Origin: Lachnospiraceae bacterium
Lineage (GTDB): Bacteria > Bacillota > Clostridia > Lachnospirales > Lachnospiraceae
Reading direction: 5' to 3'
DNA: 64,000 nucleotides
NCBI GenBank assembly: GCA_022510565.1
Contig: JAFLTE010000002.1
Location: 186,001 to 250,000, forward strand
Part shown: positions 9,958 to 18,090 of the stretch, one piece after another
How positions within the stretch are numbered: the first letter of the stretch is position 1
How the letters are laid out: each line of letters opens with the position of its first letter
The notes under the pieces: generated by a model
What the model was told of the DNA's origin: nothing
The model's database searches: none
The model's input: the letters and a program-made list of their open reading frames with translations, nothing else
Position numbers and translations under genes: made by a program

Positions 9958-10060
9958 GTCTTACCTCCCAATATGTATGTATTTCTCCAATCAGTCTCAT
10001 TTGCTCTCAAATATAAACATCTATAAACATCTCAAATATCTTAAAAGCACATGAGCCGTA

Positions 10061-10570
10061 TTAGTTTGCCAGATAATTTCTGTATCCCACTTCCTGCAGT
10101 TTTGCGTCCTTTTTCTGTACGCTCTCCTTCAGGCTCTTGGTATAATCTTTCAATTTCTCAAGAAGCGCCGCATCTGATGTGGCGAGGATCTTCGCCGCCA
10201 GAATACCCGCATTCTGTCCGCCGCCTATAGCCACCGTAGCCACCGGAACTCCCGAAGGCATCTGCACGATGGAGTAGAGGGAATCTACACCACCCAAATC
10301 AGAAGTTTTCATCGGAACGCCGATTACCGGCATGGGGAAAATTGCCGCGCACATACCCGGCAGATGCGCCGCTTTGCCCGCGCCGGCAATAATCACCTTA
10401 AATCCTTTACTCTCTGCACTCTTAGCGTATTCAAAAAACACATCAGGCTCTCTGTGCGCCGATATAATCGTCATCTCATAAGAAATACCGAGATCCTCCA
10501 AGATATCTGCCGCCTTAGCCATAATGGGCATATCGGAATCGCTGCCCATCACAATACCTACCTGTGCCAT
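10061..10570 (-). CDS. purE: 5-(carboxyamino)imidazole ribonucleotide mutase
   Basis: Class I PurE (169 residues) interconverts N5-CAIR and CAIR. Start chosen at the ATG at 10570 because it follows a perfect AAGGAGG with 8 bases spacing and begins MAQVGIVMGSDSDMPIM, the family N-terminus; the frame stays open upstream but that stretch is leader. Active-site segments are GSDSDMP, SAHREPD (near 42) and GAGKAAHLPGM. The usual partner purK is not in this window. A promoter and a structured leader precede it. Confidence 0.96.
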   Translation of the reverse strand: MAQVGIVMGSDSDMPIMAKAADILEDLGISYEMTIISAHREPDVFFEYAKSAESKGFKVIIAGAGKAAHLPGMCAAIFPMPVIGVPMKTSDLGGVDSLYSIVQMPSGVPVATVAIGGGQNAGILAAKILATSDAALLEKLKDYTKSLKESVQKKDAKLQEVGYRNYLAN

Positions 10571-10593
10571 ATATTTATCCTCCTTATTTTCGA

Positions 10594-10634
10594 GTTTGCG
10601 AAGCAAATCTCGCAAACGAGCTTGCCGAGTTTGC
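10594..10634 (-). promoter_or_regulatory. purE leader with two mutually exclusive hairpins
   Basis: Two stems share one arm. The distal stem pairs 10594-10601 with 10610-10617 (8 bp, 8-base loop) and ends about 8 bases upstream of the purE Shine-Dalgarno. The alternative stem pairs 10612-10617 with 10629-10634 (6 bp, 11-base loop). Forming one precludes the other. This could be a translational switch, or an eroded repeat; CAAACTCG occurs twice. It does not show the conserved core of the purine riboswitch. Confidence 0.4.
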
Positions 10635-10657
10635 CGCCAGGCATACTCATTTTTGAA

Positions 10658-10673
10658 CCACAATATATTGTGG
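10658..10673. repeat. Perfect 16-bp palindrome in the purE leader
   Basis: CCACAATATATTGTGG is a perfect palindrome lying between the predicted purE transcription start and the paired hairpins. It may be an operator or an RNA stem. It does not resemble the PurR box of Bacillus. Confidence 0.5.
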
Positions 10674-10697
10674 CAATGAAGAGCAATATCCATATTT

Positions 10698-10726
10698 AGT
10701 GTACTAGATTTTCCATCAATACGCAA
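10698..10726 (-). promoter_or_regulatory. Predicted sigma-A promoter for purE
   Basis: On the minus strand TTGCGT and TACACT are separated by 17 bases. The predicted start lies near 10691, giving a leader of roughly 120 bases before purE. Confidence 0.5.
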
Positions 10727-10742
10727 CCATCTTTTATACCAT

Positions 10743-10762
10743 AATTGCTTTAAGAAGCAATT
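10743..10762 (-). terminator. Hairpin just after the aminopeptidase gene
   Basis: A perfect 8-bp stem (AATTGCTT / AAGCAATT) with a 4-base loop begins 4 bases beyond the aminopeptidase stop codon. It lacks a strong U tract on this strand, so it may be a weak terminator or an mRNA 3' stabiliser. Confidence 0.4.
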
Positions 10763-10766
10763 TATA

Positions 10767-12860
10767 TTATTCTTCAAACGCCCGATTCAGTTCTTCACAA
10801 CCTTCCAGAACGAATTGACCATTTTGGATAATAGAAATGCGCTCGCCTGCCTTAGTCAACACCGAAAGTTCTCCCAACTCGTCATAAGGAATCGTAATAT
10901 CCGTATGGCACTGGAAATATGCCTTGCTGACATCCGTGTCACGTAAAACCGACACCTCGTTATCTTTGGCAATAATCTCCTTACCGTCGGGATTGAATAC
11001 CTGTACATTCTCGGCATGGGAATAACATGTGTCTCCCACAGCAAAGTGCGGCCCCGTCTTCTCCGCAATTAAAATCGGCATCTTATCTTCAATACCGTAT
11101 TTGCGCGCTGTCACATAGGCAGTGGTGTTGGTGCCCACAGCAAACTCACCGAGAGGAAGCGTGTCGTGATGGAACAGTACATTATCCTTAATATATTTAC
11201 GGTTTTCCTCTTCACTCGGGAAATTGGAGCATCCGTAATCGACAACCATGCCGTCCTCAAATTTCAACCATAAATCCTTATATTCCAATTCATTTAAAAA
11301 CACTCTCGTAACATGCAGGATACCGTTAGTTCCGGTCAGCACCGGCGACGTAAACACCTCTCCCACCGGAATATTAACATCCGCTACGCAGTTCTCGAAA
11401 TTAGTCTCCTTCTCAGGAGTACGCAGCTCATGGAGCTTAATGGTCATGTCCGTTCTGTTTGCACCGCACCCTTTGACTGCTACGGTCAATCCCAAATCCA
11501 GTGCATCAATGATTTTCTGCTGAATACCCTGATAGAGTTTATAATCCAATGTGTTAATCCGCACGATATCGTCAAAGATTTCTTCATACTGCGCACCAAT
11601 GTCCGGCACAGGAAAAGCGATAATGGTAAAGCTTCGTTCCTCACCGGGGATATACTCATTCTGCATTGCTCCCGCCTTAGTTGCATACTCCACGGAGAGT
11701 TTCTGTTGTTTTTCACTTAGCTTGCATGCCGTTTGCTTTGCTATAGGCACAAACGGCTTCTCGCCGAAAATCTCCGCCACCGCAGGGCCACCGAAAACCG
11801 CCGCCTCTCCTTTATATCGATCATAAGCATTCTTCATGCATTCCAGCTTGCGTTCCACCAATGCCTTATCAAGAATAAGCGCCTGGTCCTCCTTGTGGTC
11901 ATAGTCGAACTGTTTATTGGGATTGGCCCCAAAGAAACCGTTCTTATTGACACTCCTTCCCTGAAAGATATTCGTACCCGCACGATATATGGTAGGCCGC
12001 AGACCAATTCGCTCGAAATTGACAATCGCCTGCCGCATCATCCGCTCAAATCCCAGTGCATAGCGGAGATTTACCGTCTTTTTGATAGAGATGTCTTTAT
12101 TGCCTACCTCAAAACCAATCCGATATCCTTCCGTGTAAGTGTCTGCCATGAGCTTAATACGCTCATCCTGCATCCCATTCAAATGACCGGCCGTCCGCAG
12201 TTCGTTCTCCGTAACATATTCGCCGTAATAATACAGATATCGCAGGTCGGATAAGTCACTCTCCATAACAATACGATATGCAAAGTCTCTTTCGGGGCAC
12301 AGAAGGGCTTCCGTCCTCTCTAAAGATTCCGGCTCATAATAGTCGCTCGCATACCAGTAGAGTATCTGCATAACCGTCTCCGGATGCAACGTCTCTTCAC
12401 CTTCCTGAATTGCACCGACAAATCCTTGATACACCTCCAGCAGCAGTTCCATACGAATTACCATATCGAATCTGTTCTGCTCGAAAGCCGCCGGTATCAT
12501 GCCTCGCAGTTCTGTGTAGAGGAAAGACAGCATTTGTCCTATTGACTCACCCAGACAATCTACGGCATAATCCGGATTGCCATAGCTGTTTCCATAATGT
12601 TCCGGCAAAATATCCTCATACAGTTCTCTGTTGAAGTTCTGCAGCTCCTCCAATGTCATGCGCCGCAATTCGCCGCTCTCCACGATATTCCAGGCATGAT
12701 CCATAAGCAGGACAAACTCCGCCATACTTCGAAAGTATGTCTGCACTTGCCCTTCGCATATTGACTCATTTGGTATTTCTCTGATTCGTTCCAGAGCAAG
12801 AGCATATCGCTCCGCTTCCAAGTCCTGTCTGTCAGTTTCCGATATATATATGTCTTCCAT
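10767..12860 (-). CDS. M29-family metalloaminopeptidase with long N-terminal extension
   Basis: The C-terminal half (about 310-697) matches M29 aminopeptidases (AmpS/PepS/aminopeptidase T), co-catalytic metal exopeptidases. It has CVADVNIPVGEVFTSPVLTG, DYGCSNFPSEEENRKYIK, LGEFAVGTNTTAY with the conserved Glu/Asn, and HFAVGDTCYSHAEN. Usual M29 proteins are about 370-410 residues; this one carries roughly 300 extra N-terminal residues that look helical and acidic and that I do not recognise. Start placed at the ATG at 12860, which follows AAGGAGG; upstream in-frame starts lack a site. It begins 10 bases after the DUF6142-like gene, so they are likely co-transcribed. Confidence 0.85.
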   Translation of the reverse strand: MEDIYISETDRQDLEAERYALALERIREIPNESICEGQVQTYFRSMAEFVLLMDHAWNIVESGELRRMTLEELQNFNRELYEDILPEHYGNSYGNPDYAVDCLGESIGQMLSFLYTELRGMIPAAFEQNRFDMVIRMELLLEVYQGFVGAIQEGEETLHPETVMQILYWYASDYYEPESLERTEALLCPERDFAYRIVMESDLSDLRYLYYYGEYVTENELRTAGHLNGMQDERIKLMADTYTEGYRIGFEVGNKDISIKKTVNLRYALGFERMMRQAIVNFERIGLRPTIYRAGTNIFQGRSVNKNGFFGANPNKQFDYDHKEDQALILDKALVERKLECMKNAYDRYKGEAAVFGGPAVAEIFGEKPFVPIAKQTACKLSEKQQKLSVEYATKAGAMQNEYIPGEERSFTIIAFPVPDIGAQYEEIFDDIVRINTLDYKLYQGIQQKIIDALDLGLTVAVKGCGANRTDMTIKLHELRTPEKETNFENCVADVNIPVGEVFTSPVLTGTNGILHVTRVFLNELEYKDLWLKFEDGMVVDYGCSNFPSEEENRKYIKDNVLFHHDTLPLGEFAVGTNTTAYVTARKYGIEDKMPILIAEKTGPHFAVGDTCYSHAENVQVFNPDGKEIIAKDNEVSVLRDTDVSKAYFQCHTDITIPYDELGELSVLTKAGERISIIQNGQFVLEGCEELNRAFEE

Positions 12861-12870
12861 TTTCTCCTCC

Positions 12871-13191
12871 TTATGCATAAGCTCCCGCATACAATATGAT
12901 GCTGATTACCGCAAGTGCCAACACATTCAGCACAATTCCGAGATAAGTAAAGAAATAGAACTTATCCCGCTCTGTCTTGGACACCACACCTAAAATAATA
13001 CCTATAAAAGCAAAAATCATAACAAGCATTGCCGCAGCCCCGTACTGTCTCGGAATATCTCCCGCTTTTAAGTAACTCATAATAACGGCATAAGCCAGTG
13101 TCCCCAGAGAGATCACGCCCAGAATCGTGGACATAATACCTTTTTGCGTATGCTGTTTGCTTGTAAACATATAGCTGTTCTTTTTTGCCAT
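12871..13191 (-). CDS. Small multi-pass membrane protein (DUF6142-like)
   Basis: 106 residues with a short polar N-terminus and about three hydrophobic segments: GIMSTILGVISLGTLAYAVI, AAAMLVMIFAFIGIILGVVS and YLGIVLNVLALAVISIILY. I associate this pattern with DUF6142, a Lachnospiraceae family of unknown function, but have not checked it. It lies immediately upstream of the aminopeptidase gene. Confidence 0.7.
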   Translation of the reverse strand: MAKKNSYMFTSKQHTQKGIMSTILGVISLGTLAYAVIMSYLKAGDIPRQYGAAAMLVMIFAFIGIILGVVSKTERDKFYFFTYLGIVLNVLALAVISIILYAGAYA

Positions 13192-13274
13192 ATTAGCTCC
13201 TCAATCCGGTCCGTATAAGATGTAAATGGGTATCTTCGTCTGCCCGAAAACACCCATTCGTCTGTCTCTTCTCT

Positions 13275-13427
13275 TTAGAATAAAATTTTACTTCTTCCCG
13301 CCAAAAGTTTCGCACCGCTGATTATCAGCAGTACACCGCTCGCCACGCCAACCACCAGTACGACTACGCCAAGTGCAATGTTGAGCGCACCGGAACCGCC
13401 CATTGTCTTATAAGTTCTCTCTTCCAT
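13275..13427 (-). CDS. 50-residue single-pass membrane protein
   Basis: A short frame starting ATG at 13427 behind GAAAGGAAAC and ending TAA at 13275. It encodes MEERTYKTMGGSGALNIALG, then a long hydrophobic helix (VVVLVVGVASGVLLIISGAK) and a basic tail (LLAGRSKILF). Charge distribution and length fit a small bitopic protein with its C-terminus inside. It lies between pyrE and the DUF6142-like gene on the same strand. Function unknown. Confidence 0.65.
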   Translation of the reverse strand: MEERTYKTMGGSGALNIALGVVVLVVGVASGVLLIISGAKLLAGRSKILF

Positions 13428-13470
13428 TTTTTCGTTTCCTTTCTTTGCTTACACCAACGTCCGTTTCCGC

Positions 13471-14148
13471 CTATTTAGCCCCATACTGTTCATAGTATGC
13501 ATCGATTGCGTCTTTTAATGTGTCATTGATATAAATCGTTCCCTTGTAAGGCTTATTATACAGACAGCTTACCACCTCTTCCATAGTCACGATGGCATTC
13601 GCCTCAAAGCCGTACTTCTCCTTAATCTCCTCAAGCGCACTCTTTTCGCTTTCCAGTCCGCGTTCCATTCTGTTTAGGGAGACCATCAATCCCTTAATCT
13701 CCACATCCGCCTGACTCTTGAGAATCGGGAACGTCTCTTCGATAGATTTGCCGGAAGTGGTCACATCCTCAATAATCACCACCCGGTCACCATCCTTTAA
13801 CTTGCTTCCGAGCAGTATACCCGTATCCCCATGATCCTTCACTTCCTTGCGGTTGGAGCAATAACGAATTTCCTTGCCGTACAACTCGCTGATTGCCATG
13901 GTTGTCGCAACCGAAAGCGGGATTCCTTTATACGCCGGTCCGAACAATACATCGAAATCCAACCCGTACTTATCGTGAATCGCCTTGGCGTAATACTCGC
14001 CCAGTCTGCGAAGCTGCGAACCTGTCACATATGCACCCGCATTCATAAAGAAGGGAGATTTCCTACCGCTCTTTAAGGTGAAATCGCCAAACTTAAGCAC
14101 CTGACTGTCCACCATAAATTCAATAAATTCCTGCTTGTACTGTTCCAT
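13471..14148 (-). CDS. pyrE: Orotate phosphoribosyltransferase
   Basis: OPRTase converts orotate and PRPP to OMP. The 225 residues include LKSGRKSPFFMNAG, GPAYKGIPLSVATTMAI, the lysine-rich flexible-loop stretch YCSNRKEVKDHGDTG and the PRPP-binding VVIIEDVTTSGKSIEE (near 120-135). The length is at the upper end for the family, closer to eukaryote-like OPRTases than to the short E. coli form. It follows pyrF by 22 bases, so the last two steps of UMP synthesis are one operon. Confidence 0.96.
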   Translation of the reverse strand: MEQYKQEFIEFMVDSQVLKFGDFTLKSGRKSPFFMNAGAYVTGSQLRRLGEYYAKAIHDKYGLDFDVLFGPAYKGIPLSVATTMAISELYGKEIRYCSNRKEVKDHGDTGILLGSKLKDGDRVVIIEDVTTSGKSIEETFPILKSQADVEIKGLMVSLNRMERGLESEKSALEEIKEKYGFEANAIVTMEEVVSCLYNKPYKGTIYINDTLKDAIDAYYEQYGAK

Positions 14149-14170
14149 CCCAAACCTCCATCATGCTATA

Positions 14171-15118
14171 TTATCTCGCCGCAAGCGCCTGTGAGATATC
14201 TTCCTTCATGTCAAGCACTGCTGCCCTGGATGCATCCGCAAAATTCTCAGCACCATATTTTGCATACTGCTCCTGCTGATATGCCGCAATGATGCCTCTG
14301 GAAGAATTGACAATCGCACCCAGTCCGTCCTCGTTAAAGAAATGTACCAAATCCGCGCCTTTGCCCCCCTGTGTTCCGTATCCCGGAACCAAGATGAAAC
14401 TCTTCGGCATAATCTTACGAAGCACTTTGCCCTGCTCGGGGTAAGTCGCTCCAACCACGGCTCCGATGTAACTGTAGGAATCTCCCATGCATTCAGCGCC
14501 CCATGCCGCAACCTGCTCTCCAACAATCTCATAGAGCGGTCTGTCGCTGCCGCCGGCTTCCTTGCTCTTCACCAATCTGTCCTGCAGCTCACCGCTGCTG
14601 GGATTGGAAGTCTTGACGAGCACGAATATGCCCTTCTTTTCCTTCTGACACACTTTAATAAAAGGGTTGACCCCGTCGGAACCCAGATAAGGGTTCACCG
14701 TCACAAAATCCTCGTCAAATCCCTTGCACATGGTATTGCCAACCTTAACCTGCCCCAGATGTCCCACCGCATAGGCTTCCGAAGTGGAGCCGATATCACC
14801 GCGCTTTACGTCACCAATGACCACCAAATCCTTCTGTTTACAATACTCCACAGTTTTTTGAAAAGCGATTAGCCCTTCGACACCAAACTGCTCATACATG
14901 GCAATCTGCGGCTTCACAGCAGGAATTAAATCACAAATCGCATCCACGATTGCCTTGTTATACTGCCACACAGCTTCCGCAGCGCCTTTCATCGTCTCCC
15001 CATACTCAGCAAAAGCTTTCTTCTGAATATGCTCGGGAACAAACTTCATGGTAGGGTCTAACCCTACCACGATAGGTGCCTGCGTTTTTTGAATTTTATC
15101 AATTAGCTTGTTAATCAT
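14171..15118 (-). CDS. pyrF: Orotidine 5'-phosphate decarboxylase (type 2)
   Basis: Decarboxylates OMP to UMP. At 315 residues it belongs to the longer type-2 PyrF group. Key segments: PIVVGLDPTMKFVP near the N-terminus, the catalytic VIGDVKRGDIGSTSEAYA (Asp-Lys-x-x-Asp, near 97-105) and FILVPGYGTQGGKGADL phosphate-binding region. The start overlaps the Nudix-like gene by 4 bases. Confidence 0.96.
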   Translation of the reverse strand: MINKLIDKIQKTQAPIVVGLDPTMKFVPEHIQKKAFAEYGETMKGAAEAVWQYNKAIVDAICDLIPAVKPQIAMYEQFGVEGLIAFQKTVEYCKQKDLVVIGDVKRGDIGSTSEAYAVGHLGQVKVGNTMCKGFDEDFVTVNPYLGSDGVNPFIKVCQKEKKGIFVLVKTSNPSSGELQDRLVKSKEAGGSDRPLYEIVGEQVAAWGAECMGDSYSYIGAVVGATYPEQGKVLRKIMPKSFILVPGYGTQGGKGADLVHFFNEDGLGAIVNSSRGIIAAYQQEQYAKYGAENFADASRAAVLDMKEDISQALAAR

Positions 15119-15519
15119 AACTCTTTTCCTTCCAAATCCTGAAGCACATACTGATTCTCAATATAGCTAGTAAACTCATCTCTGGATACCCATGCCCACT
15201 CACCGTAATCTTCCGGCAACACGATATTTTCCTCGTCCTCCTCCTTAATGGAGCACAGATAAGCAATACCTACACAGTGGGTATCCCCCAGCAAGCTGGA
15301 CCATGTGTATTCGATCTTGTCAATCTTTCCTTCTACTGATAAAAGTTCCCTGATTGCATGGCGCACCGCATCATCCGGTGCCTCACCATGGACAACCTCC
15401 GCATCGATAAACTCCCATACAAAGGGGTCCGGAATACGGTCATCCACCCATCTCTTGATCAACAAATATTTGTCATTCTTCTTGATAATGCCTTTTACAC
15501 GTACGAAAGTATTTTCCAT
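15115..15519 (-). CDS. Nudix-fold protein with degenerate Nudix box
   Basis: 134 residues with Nudix fold features: the N-terminal strand VRVKGIIKKNDKYLLIKRW, then HGEAPDDAVRHAIRELLSVEG in the box position, and YGEWAWVSRDEF near the C-terminus. The canonical box is G-x5-E-x7-REUxEExGU. Here the Gly, first Glu and RE pair survive, but the two adjacent metal-binding Glu are Ser and Val (RELLSVEG). Catalysis by the usual mechanism is doubtful; it may be a ligand-binding regulator or act on an unusual substrate. The 4-base overlap with pyrF implies coupling to pyrimidine synthesis. Confidence 0.75.
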   Translation of the reverse strand: MENTFVRVKGIIKKNDKYLLIKRWVDDRIPDPFVWEFIDAEVVHGEAPDDAVRHAIRELLSVEGKIDKIEYTWSSLLGDTHCVGIAYLCSIKEEDEENIVLPEDYGEWAWVSRDEFTSYIENQYVLQDLEGKEL

Positions 15520-15588
15520 ACTGCTATCCTACCCTCCTGAAAGCTTATTTCATTAAAATAGTACCATCGGCTTTTGGGCTTGTCAATC

Positions 15589-16662
15589 TTATCTCGTCTG
15601 CAGAAACTCGTACTCCCGTTTCGCAGTCTCGTCGTCCGGATAAGACCTCAAATAGCTGCTCATCAGCGCCGCAGCAGTCTTATAATCCCGCATATATTCG
15701 TAGGTGACAATCTCGTTGAATTTGAGTGTCTGCATCATGCCGTTATCCTCAATATTCATCGCCGCCTGAAAAGCCGTGAGTGCCGACTCGTACTCTCCCA
15801 TCTTCATCCTGCACAACCCCAGCTGATTATAGATTTCGGCTTTACTCTGGTCATTCTGCGTATAATCCGCATAGATGCCGGATGCATAGTTATAATCTCC
15901 CAGTGCCTCATAGGTTCTGCCCAGATACAGTGCTGCACCGTAATCCGTTGTGGTTTTGAGTCTTGTCAGATAATTACGTGCATTCTCATAATCACCCATA
16001 TAATAGCAGATGCGGCCCATATCATAATCGGAGATGGACTTTTCATTTTCCGTCAGTGCATTTTGCAGATAAACAAGACCTGCATCCTTGTAGCCGTACT
16101 CTTCCAGTGCCATATATATGCGAATCATCTGGTCGTAGTCCGTACCATCCAGTGCCACAGCCTCGCCAAAATCAAGCTGAGCCCCTTCAAAATCTCCCTG
16201 TGACAACTTCACACAGCCACGCAGATAGTATGCATTCTTTTCCCGCGGACGCAGTGCCAGAATCGCACCGTATGCGTCAATAGCATCCTGCGCACGTCCG
16301 GTTTTATAATAGGCTGTGGCAAGATAATAATTTATGTCAAAATCCACATCCTCCACCTTACTTCCGCCGGCATGCAGAGCCGCTTCCAGATAGGTGATAG
16401 CATCTTCGTACTGAGTCAGACCCATATATGCCAGTCCCATGCCGCGATAGAGAAGCTGCTCATCTTCTCCTTCATCCCGGGCATTCTTAAAAAGATTCAG
16501 AGCCTCCTCATATTCCAAAGCCTGAACCGCAGCCATACCCTGTTCCGTGTAGCTTTTCTGTTCATCCGCCCCACAGCCCGCAAGCAGCATACCCGCTGAC
16601 ACAAGCACCAGCATTAAATTTACTTTAATGTTATGTAAACCATTTGCACCTTTTTTCTTCAT
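15589..16662 (-). CDS. Tetratricopeptide-repeat lipoprotein
   Basis: Start placed at the ATG at 16662 preceded by GGTGGAATT. A lysine-rich N-terminus, a hydrophobic core and the lipobox LLAGC make a lipoprotein signal; the mature protein begins at Cys. About eight TPR-like helical pairs follow, with typical W/A/Y spacing (EQLLYRGMGLAYMGLTQYEDAI, YLATAYYKTGRAQDAIDAYG, YYLRGCVKLSQGDFEGAQ, IYNQLGLCRMKMGEYESAL). It should sit on the outer face of the membrane and act as a protein-binding scaffold. Partner unknown. Confidence 0.85.
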   Translation of the reverse strand: MKKKGANGLHNIKVNLMLVLVSAGMLLAGCGADEQKSYTEQGMAAVQALEYEEALNLFKNARDEGEDEQLLYRGMGLAYMGLTQYEDAITYLEAALHAGGSKVEDVDFDINYYLATAYYKTGRAQDAIDAYGAILALRPREKNAYYLRGCVKLSQGDFEGAQLDFGEAVALDGTDYDQMIRIYMALEEYGYKDAGLVYLQNALTENEKSISDYDMGRICYYMGDYENARNYLTRLKTTTDYGAALYLGRTYEALGDYNYASGIYADYTQNDQSKAEIYNQLGLCRMKMGEYESALTAFQAAMNIEDNGMMQTLKFNEIVTYEYMRDYKTAAALMSSYLRSYPDDETAKREYEFLQTR

Positions 16663-16710
16663 AATTCCACCCGATACTATCATATCATACCGCCATGTTA
16701 AATCCAAGTG

Positions 16711-17466
16711 TTAAAACAAGTTCCCGCACACAAGGTCCTTCATAATTCCGAAAAACTCCCGCACCATATTATTCAGCTGGAACCATACGTTGGAGCGGGC
16801 CGCTATGCCGCAGACATCCTGCACGCCCGCCGCTTTCGCAAGATGCACTCCGCGGAACACATGGAAATTATTTGTGACAATTCCCACGCTCACATCATTA
16901 CGTCCGATAAGCGCCATACTGTATGCAATGTTCTCGGATGTGTCCGTGGACTGTTCCTCTTTCATCAAACGCTCCGGCGCGATTCCCTTCTCCACCAAGT
17001 ATTGATACATGCCTTCCGCCTCGCTGCAGGGCTCATTACTCCCCTGTCCACCCGACAGAATGCAGATTGTGTTCTCATTTTCCGTCAGGTAATCATATGC
17101 GGCATCCAGCCGGAACTTAAGCACTGCACTTGGTCCCGCAGGCTTCATCTGCGCACCGAGCACAATAATATAATCCAGATTATCCTTGCCCTTATCGTGA
17201 AATCTGCTTATAATACATCCTTCCACAATCACAAACAATACAATGCCCACAATCACGACCGCTCCGAAAATCCGGCGACACACCGGCGGAATCTTGTCCC
17301 ATATGCCAAAGTACAGTATAAAGGCAAGCGCCAGCAAGAACACACCGCCTGCTGCCCACACAAGATAAAACCTGCTGCCTGATTTAATCATAAACACAAC
17401 GGTGCAATACGCAAAACAAAATGCCGCCGCCAACACACATAGTATACTTATCATTTTCCTTCCCAT
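16711..17466 (-). CDS. ElyC/SanA/YdcF (DUF218) membrane protein
   Basis: About 250 residues. Three hydrophobic segments span the N-terminal third, followed by the DUF218 domain from DYIIVLGAQMKPAGPSAVLKFRLD (about 95-118) through CILSGGQGSNEPCSEAEGMYQYL, EEQSTDTSENIAYS and VGIVTNNFHVFRGVHLAKAAG. These are the standard family motifs (LGA, SGG, E/STSTxEN, T.xFH..R). Family members in E. coli influence envelope and peptidoglycan precursor metabolism. Start at the second in-frame ATG (17466), preceded by GGAGTG. Confidence 0.88.
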   Translation of the reverse strand: MGRKMISILCVLAAAFCFAYCTVVFMIKSGSRFYLVWAAGGVFLLALAFILYFGIWDKIPPVCRRIFGAVVIVGIVLFVIVEGCIISRFHDKGKDNLDYIIVLGAQMKPAGPSAVLKFRLDAAYDYLTENENTICILSGGQGSNEPCSEAEGMYQYLVEKGIAPERLMKEEQSTDTSENIAYSMALIGRNDVSVGIVTNNFHVFRGVHLAKAAGVQDVCGIAARSNVWFQLNNMVREFFGIMKDLVCGNLF

Positions 17467-17491
17467 CCGACACTCCATTCAAAAATATCAT

Positions 17492-17522
17492 AAAAAAGAG
17501 CCGGCCTGCTGAGCTGACTCTT
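17492..17522 (-). terminator. Rho-independent terminator after the Hpt gene
   Basis: On the minus strand an AGAGUCAGC...GCCGGCUCU stem (with a G-U pair and one mismatch) is followed by six U. It lies 43 bases downstream of the Hpt stop codon and upstream of the ElyC-like gene. Confidence 0.75.
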
Positions 17523-17565
17523 CCTGTTTCCGTACATCTTACGCCGCACAGTACGTTCGGCTGTA

Positions 17566-17913
17566 TTATAATGAACGAATCACTTCCACGGTCTTATCAT
17601 ATGCTACAGACACCTTGTCCATATAACTTACAATACTCTCTTCGTTGTACGGCTCCGAGCGGACTTCCTCAGTCAGCGGCTCCACATACTCAAGCATACC
17701 GCCAAGCCCTAAATTACCGCACAGTCCCTTGACCGTATGCGCATGTGTAAACGCCTCCTGCCAATTCTTCTGTTCCACAGCCTGCTTCAATCCTTCATAA
17801 TTCTTATCATCCAGAAACTTCTTGAGCATACGCAGGTAAAAGTCCTCTTTACCCATAAAACGCTTGAGAACCTCGTCATAATCTACTCCAACTGCAATTA
17901 ATTCTTCTCTCAT
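17566..17913 (-). CDS. Stand-alone Hpt (histidine phosphotransfer) domain protein
   Basis: 115 residues forming a single Hpt four-helix bundle. The phosphoacceptor motif is AFTHAHTVKGLCGNLGL, with the modified histidine in HTVKG near residue 59. Such proteins relay phosphate between a hybrid kinase and a response regulator; no hybrid kinase is adjacent, so partners are elsewhere. It is divergent from the hemerythrin gene and has its own promoter and terminator. Confidence 0.9.
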   Translation of the reverse strand: MREELIAVGVDYDEVLKRFMGKEDFYLRMLKKFLDDKNYEGLKQAVEQKNWQEAFTHAHTVKGLCGNLGLGGMLEYVEPLTEEVRSEPYNEESIVSYMDKVSVAYDKTVEVIRSL

Positions 17914-17962
17914 CGTCTTCTCCCTTTAATCTGTCCTGTCATATAGGAAAACCCTTGTAAAT

Positions 17963-17991
17963 AGATTACGTTGTTTCAGCACAAATAGCAA
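17963..17991 (-). promoter_or_regulatory. Predicted promoter of the Hpt gene
   Basis: TTGCTA and TAATCT on the minus strand with 17 bases between; the start would lie about 50 bases before the Hpt ATG. Confidence 0.5.
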
Positions 17992-18090
17992 GTATTTTTT
18001 AATACAAAAAATCTGTTATATCAGCATAAACTATGATACAATAAATATGAATTGTAAACACAAAGGACATCTTCGCAGGAGGAATACCGT

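Noticed and set aside
10571..10766. Purine riboswitch or upstream extension of PurE
   Set aside because: No conserved riboswitch core, and the in-frame upstream residues do not resemble PurE; a perfect ribosome site marks the start at 10570.
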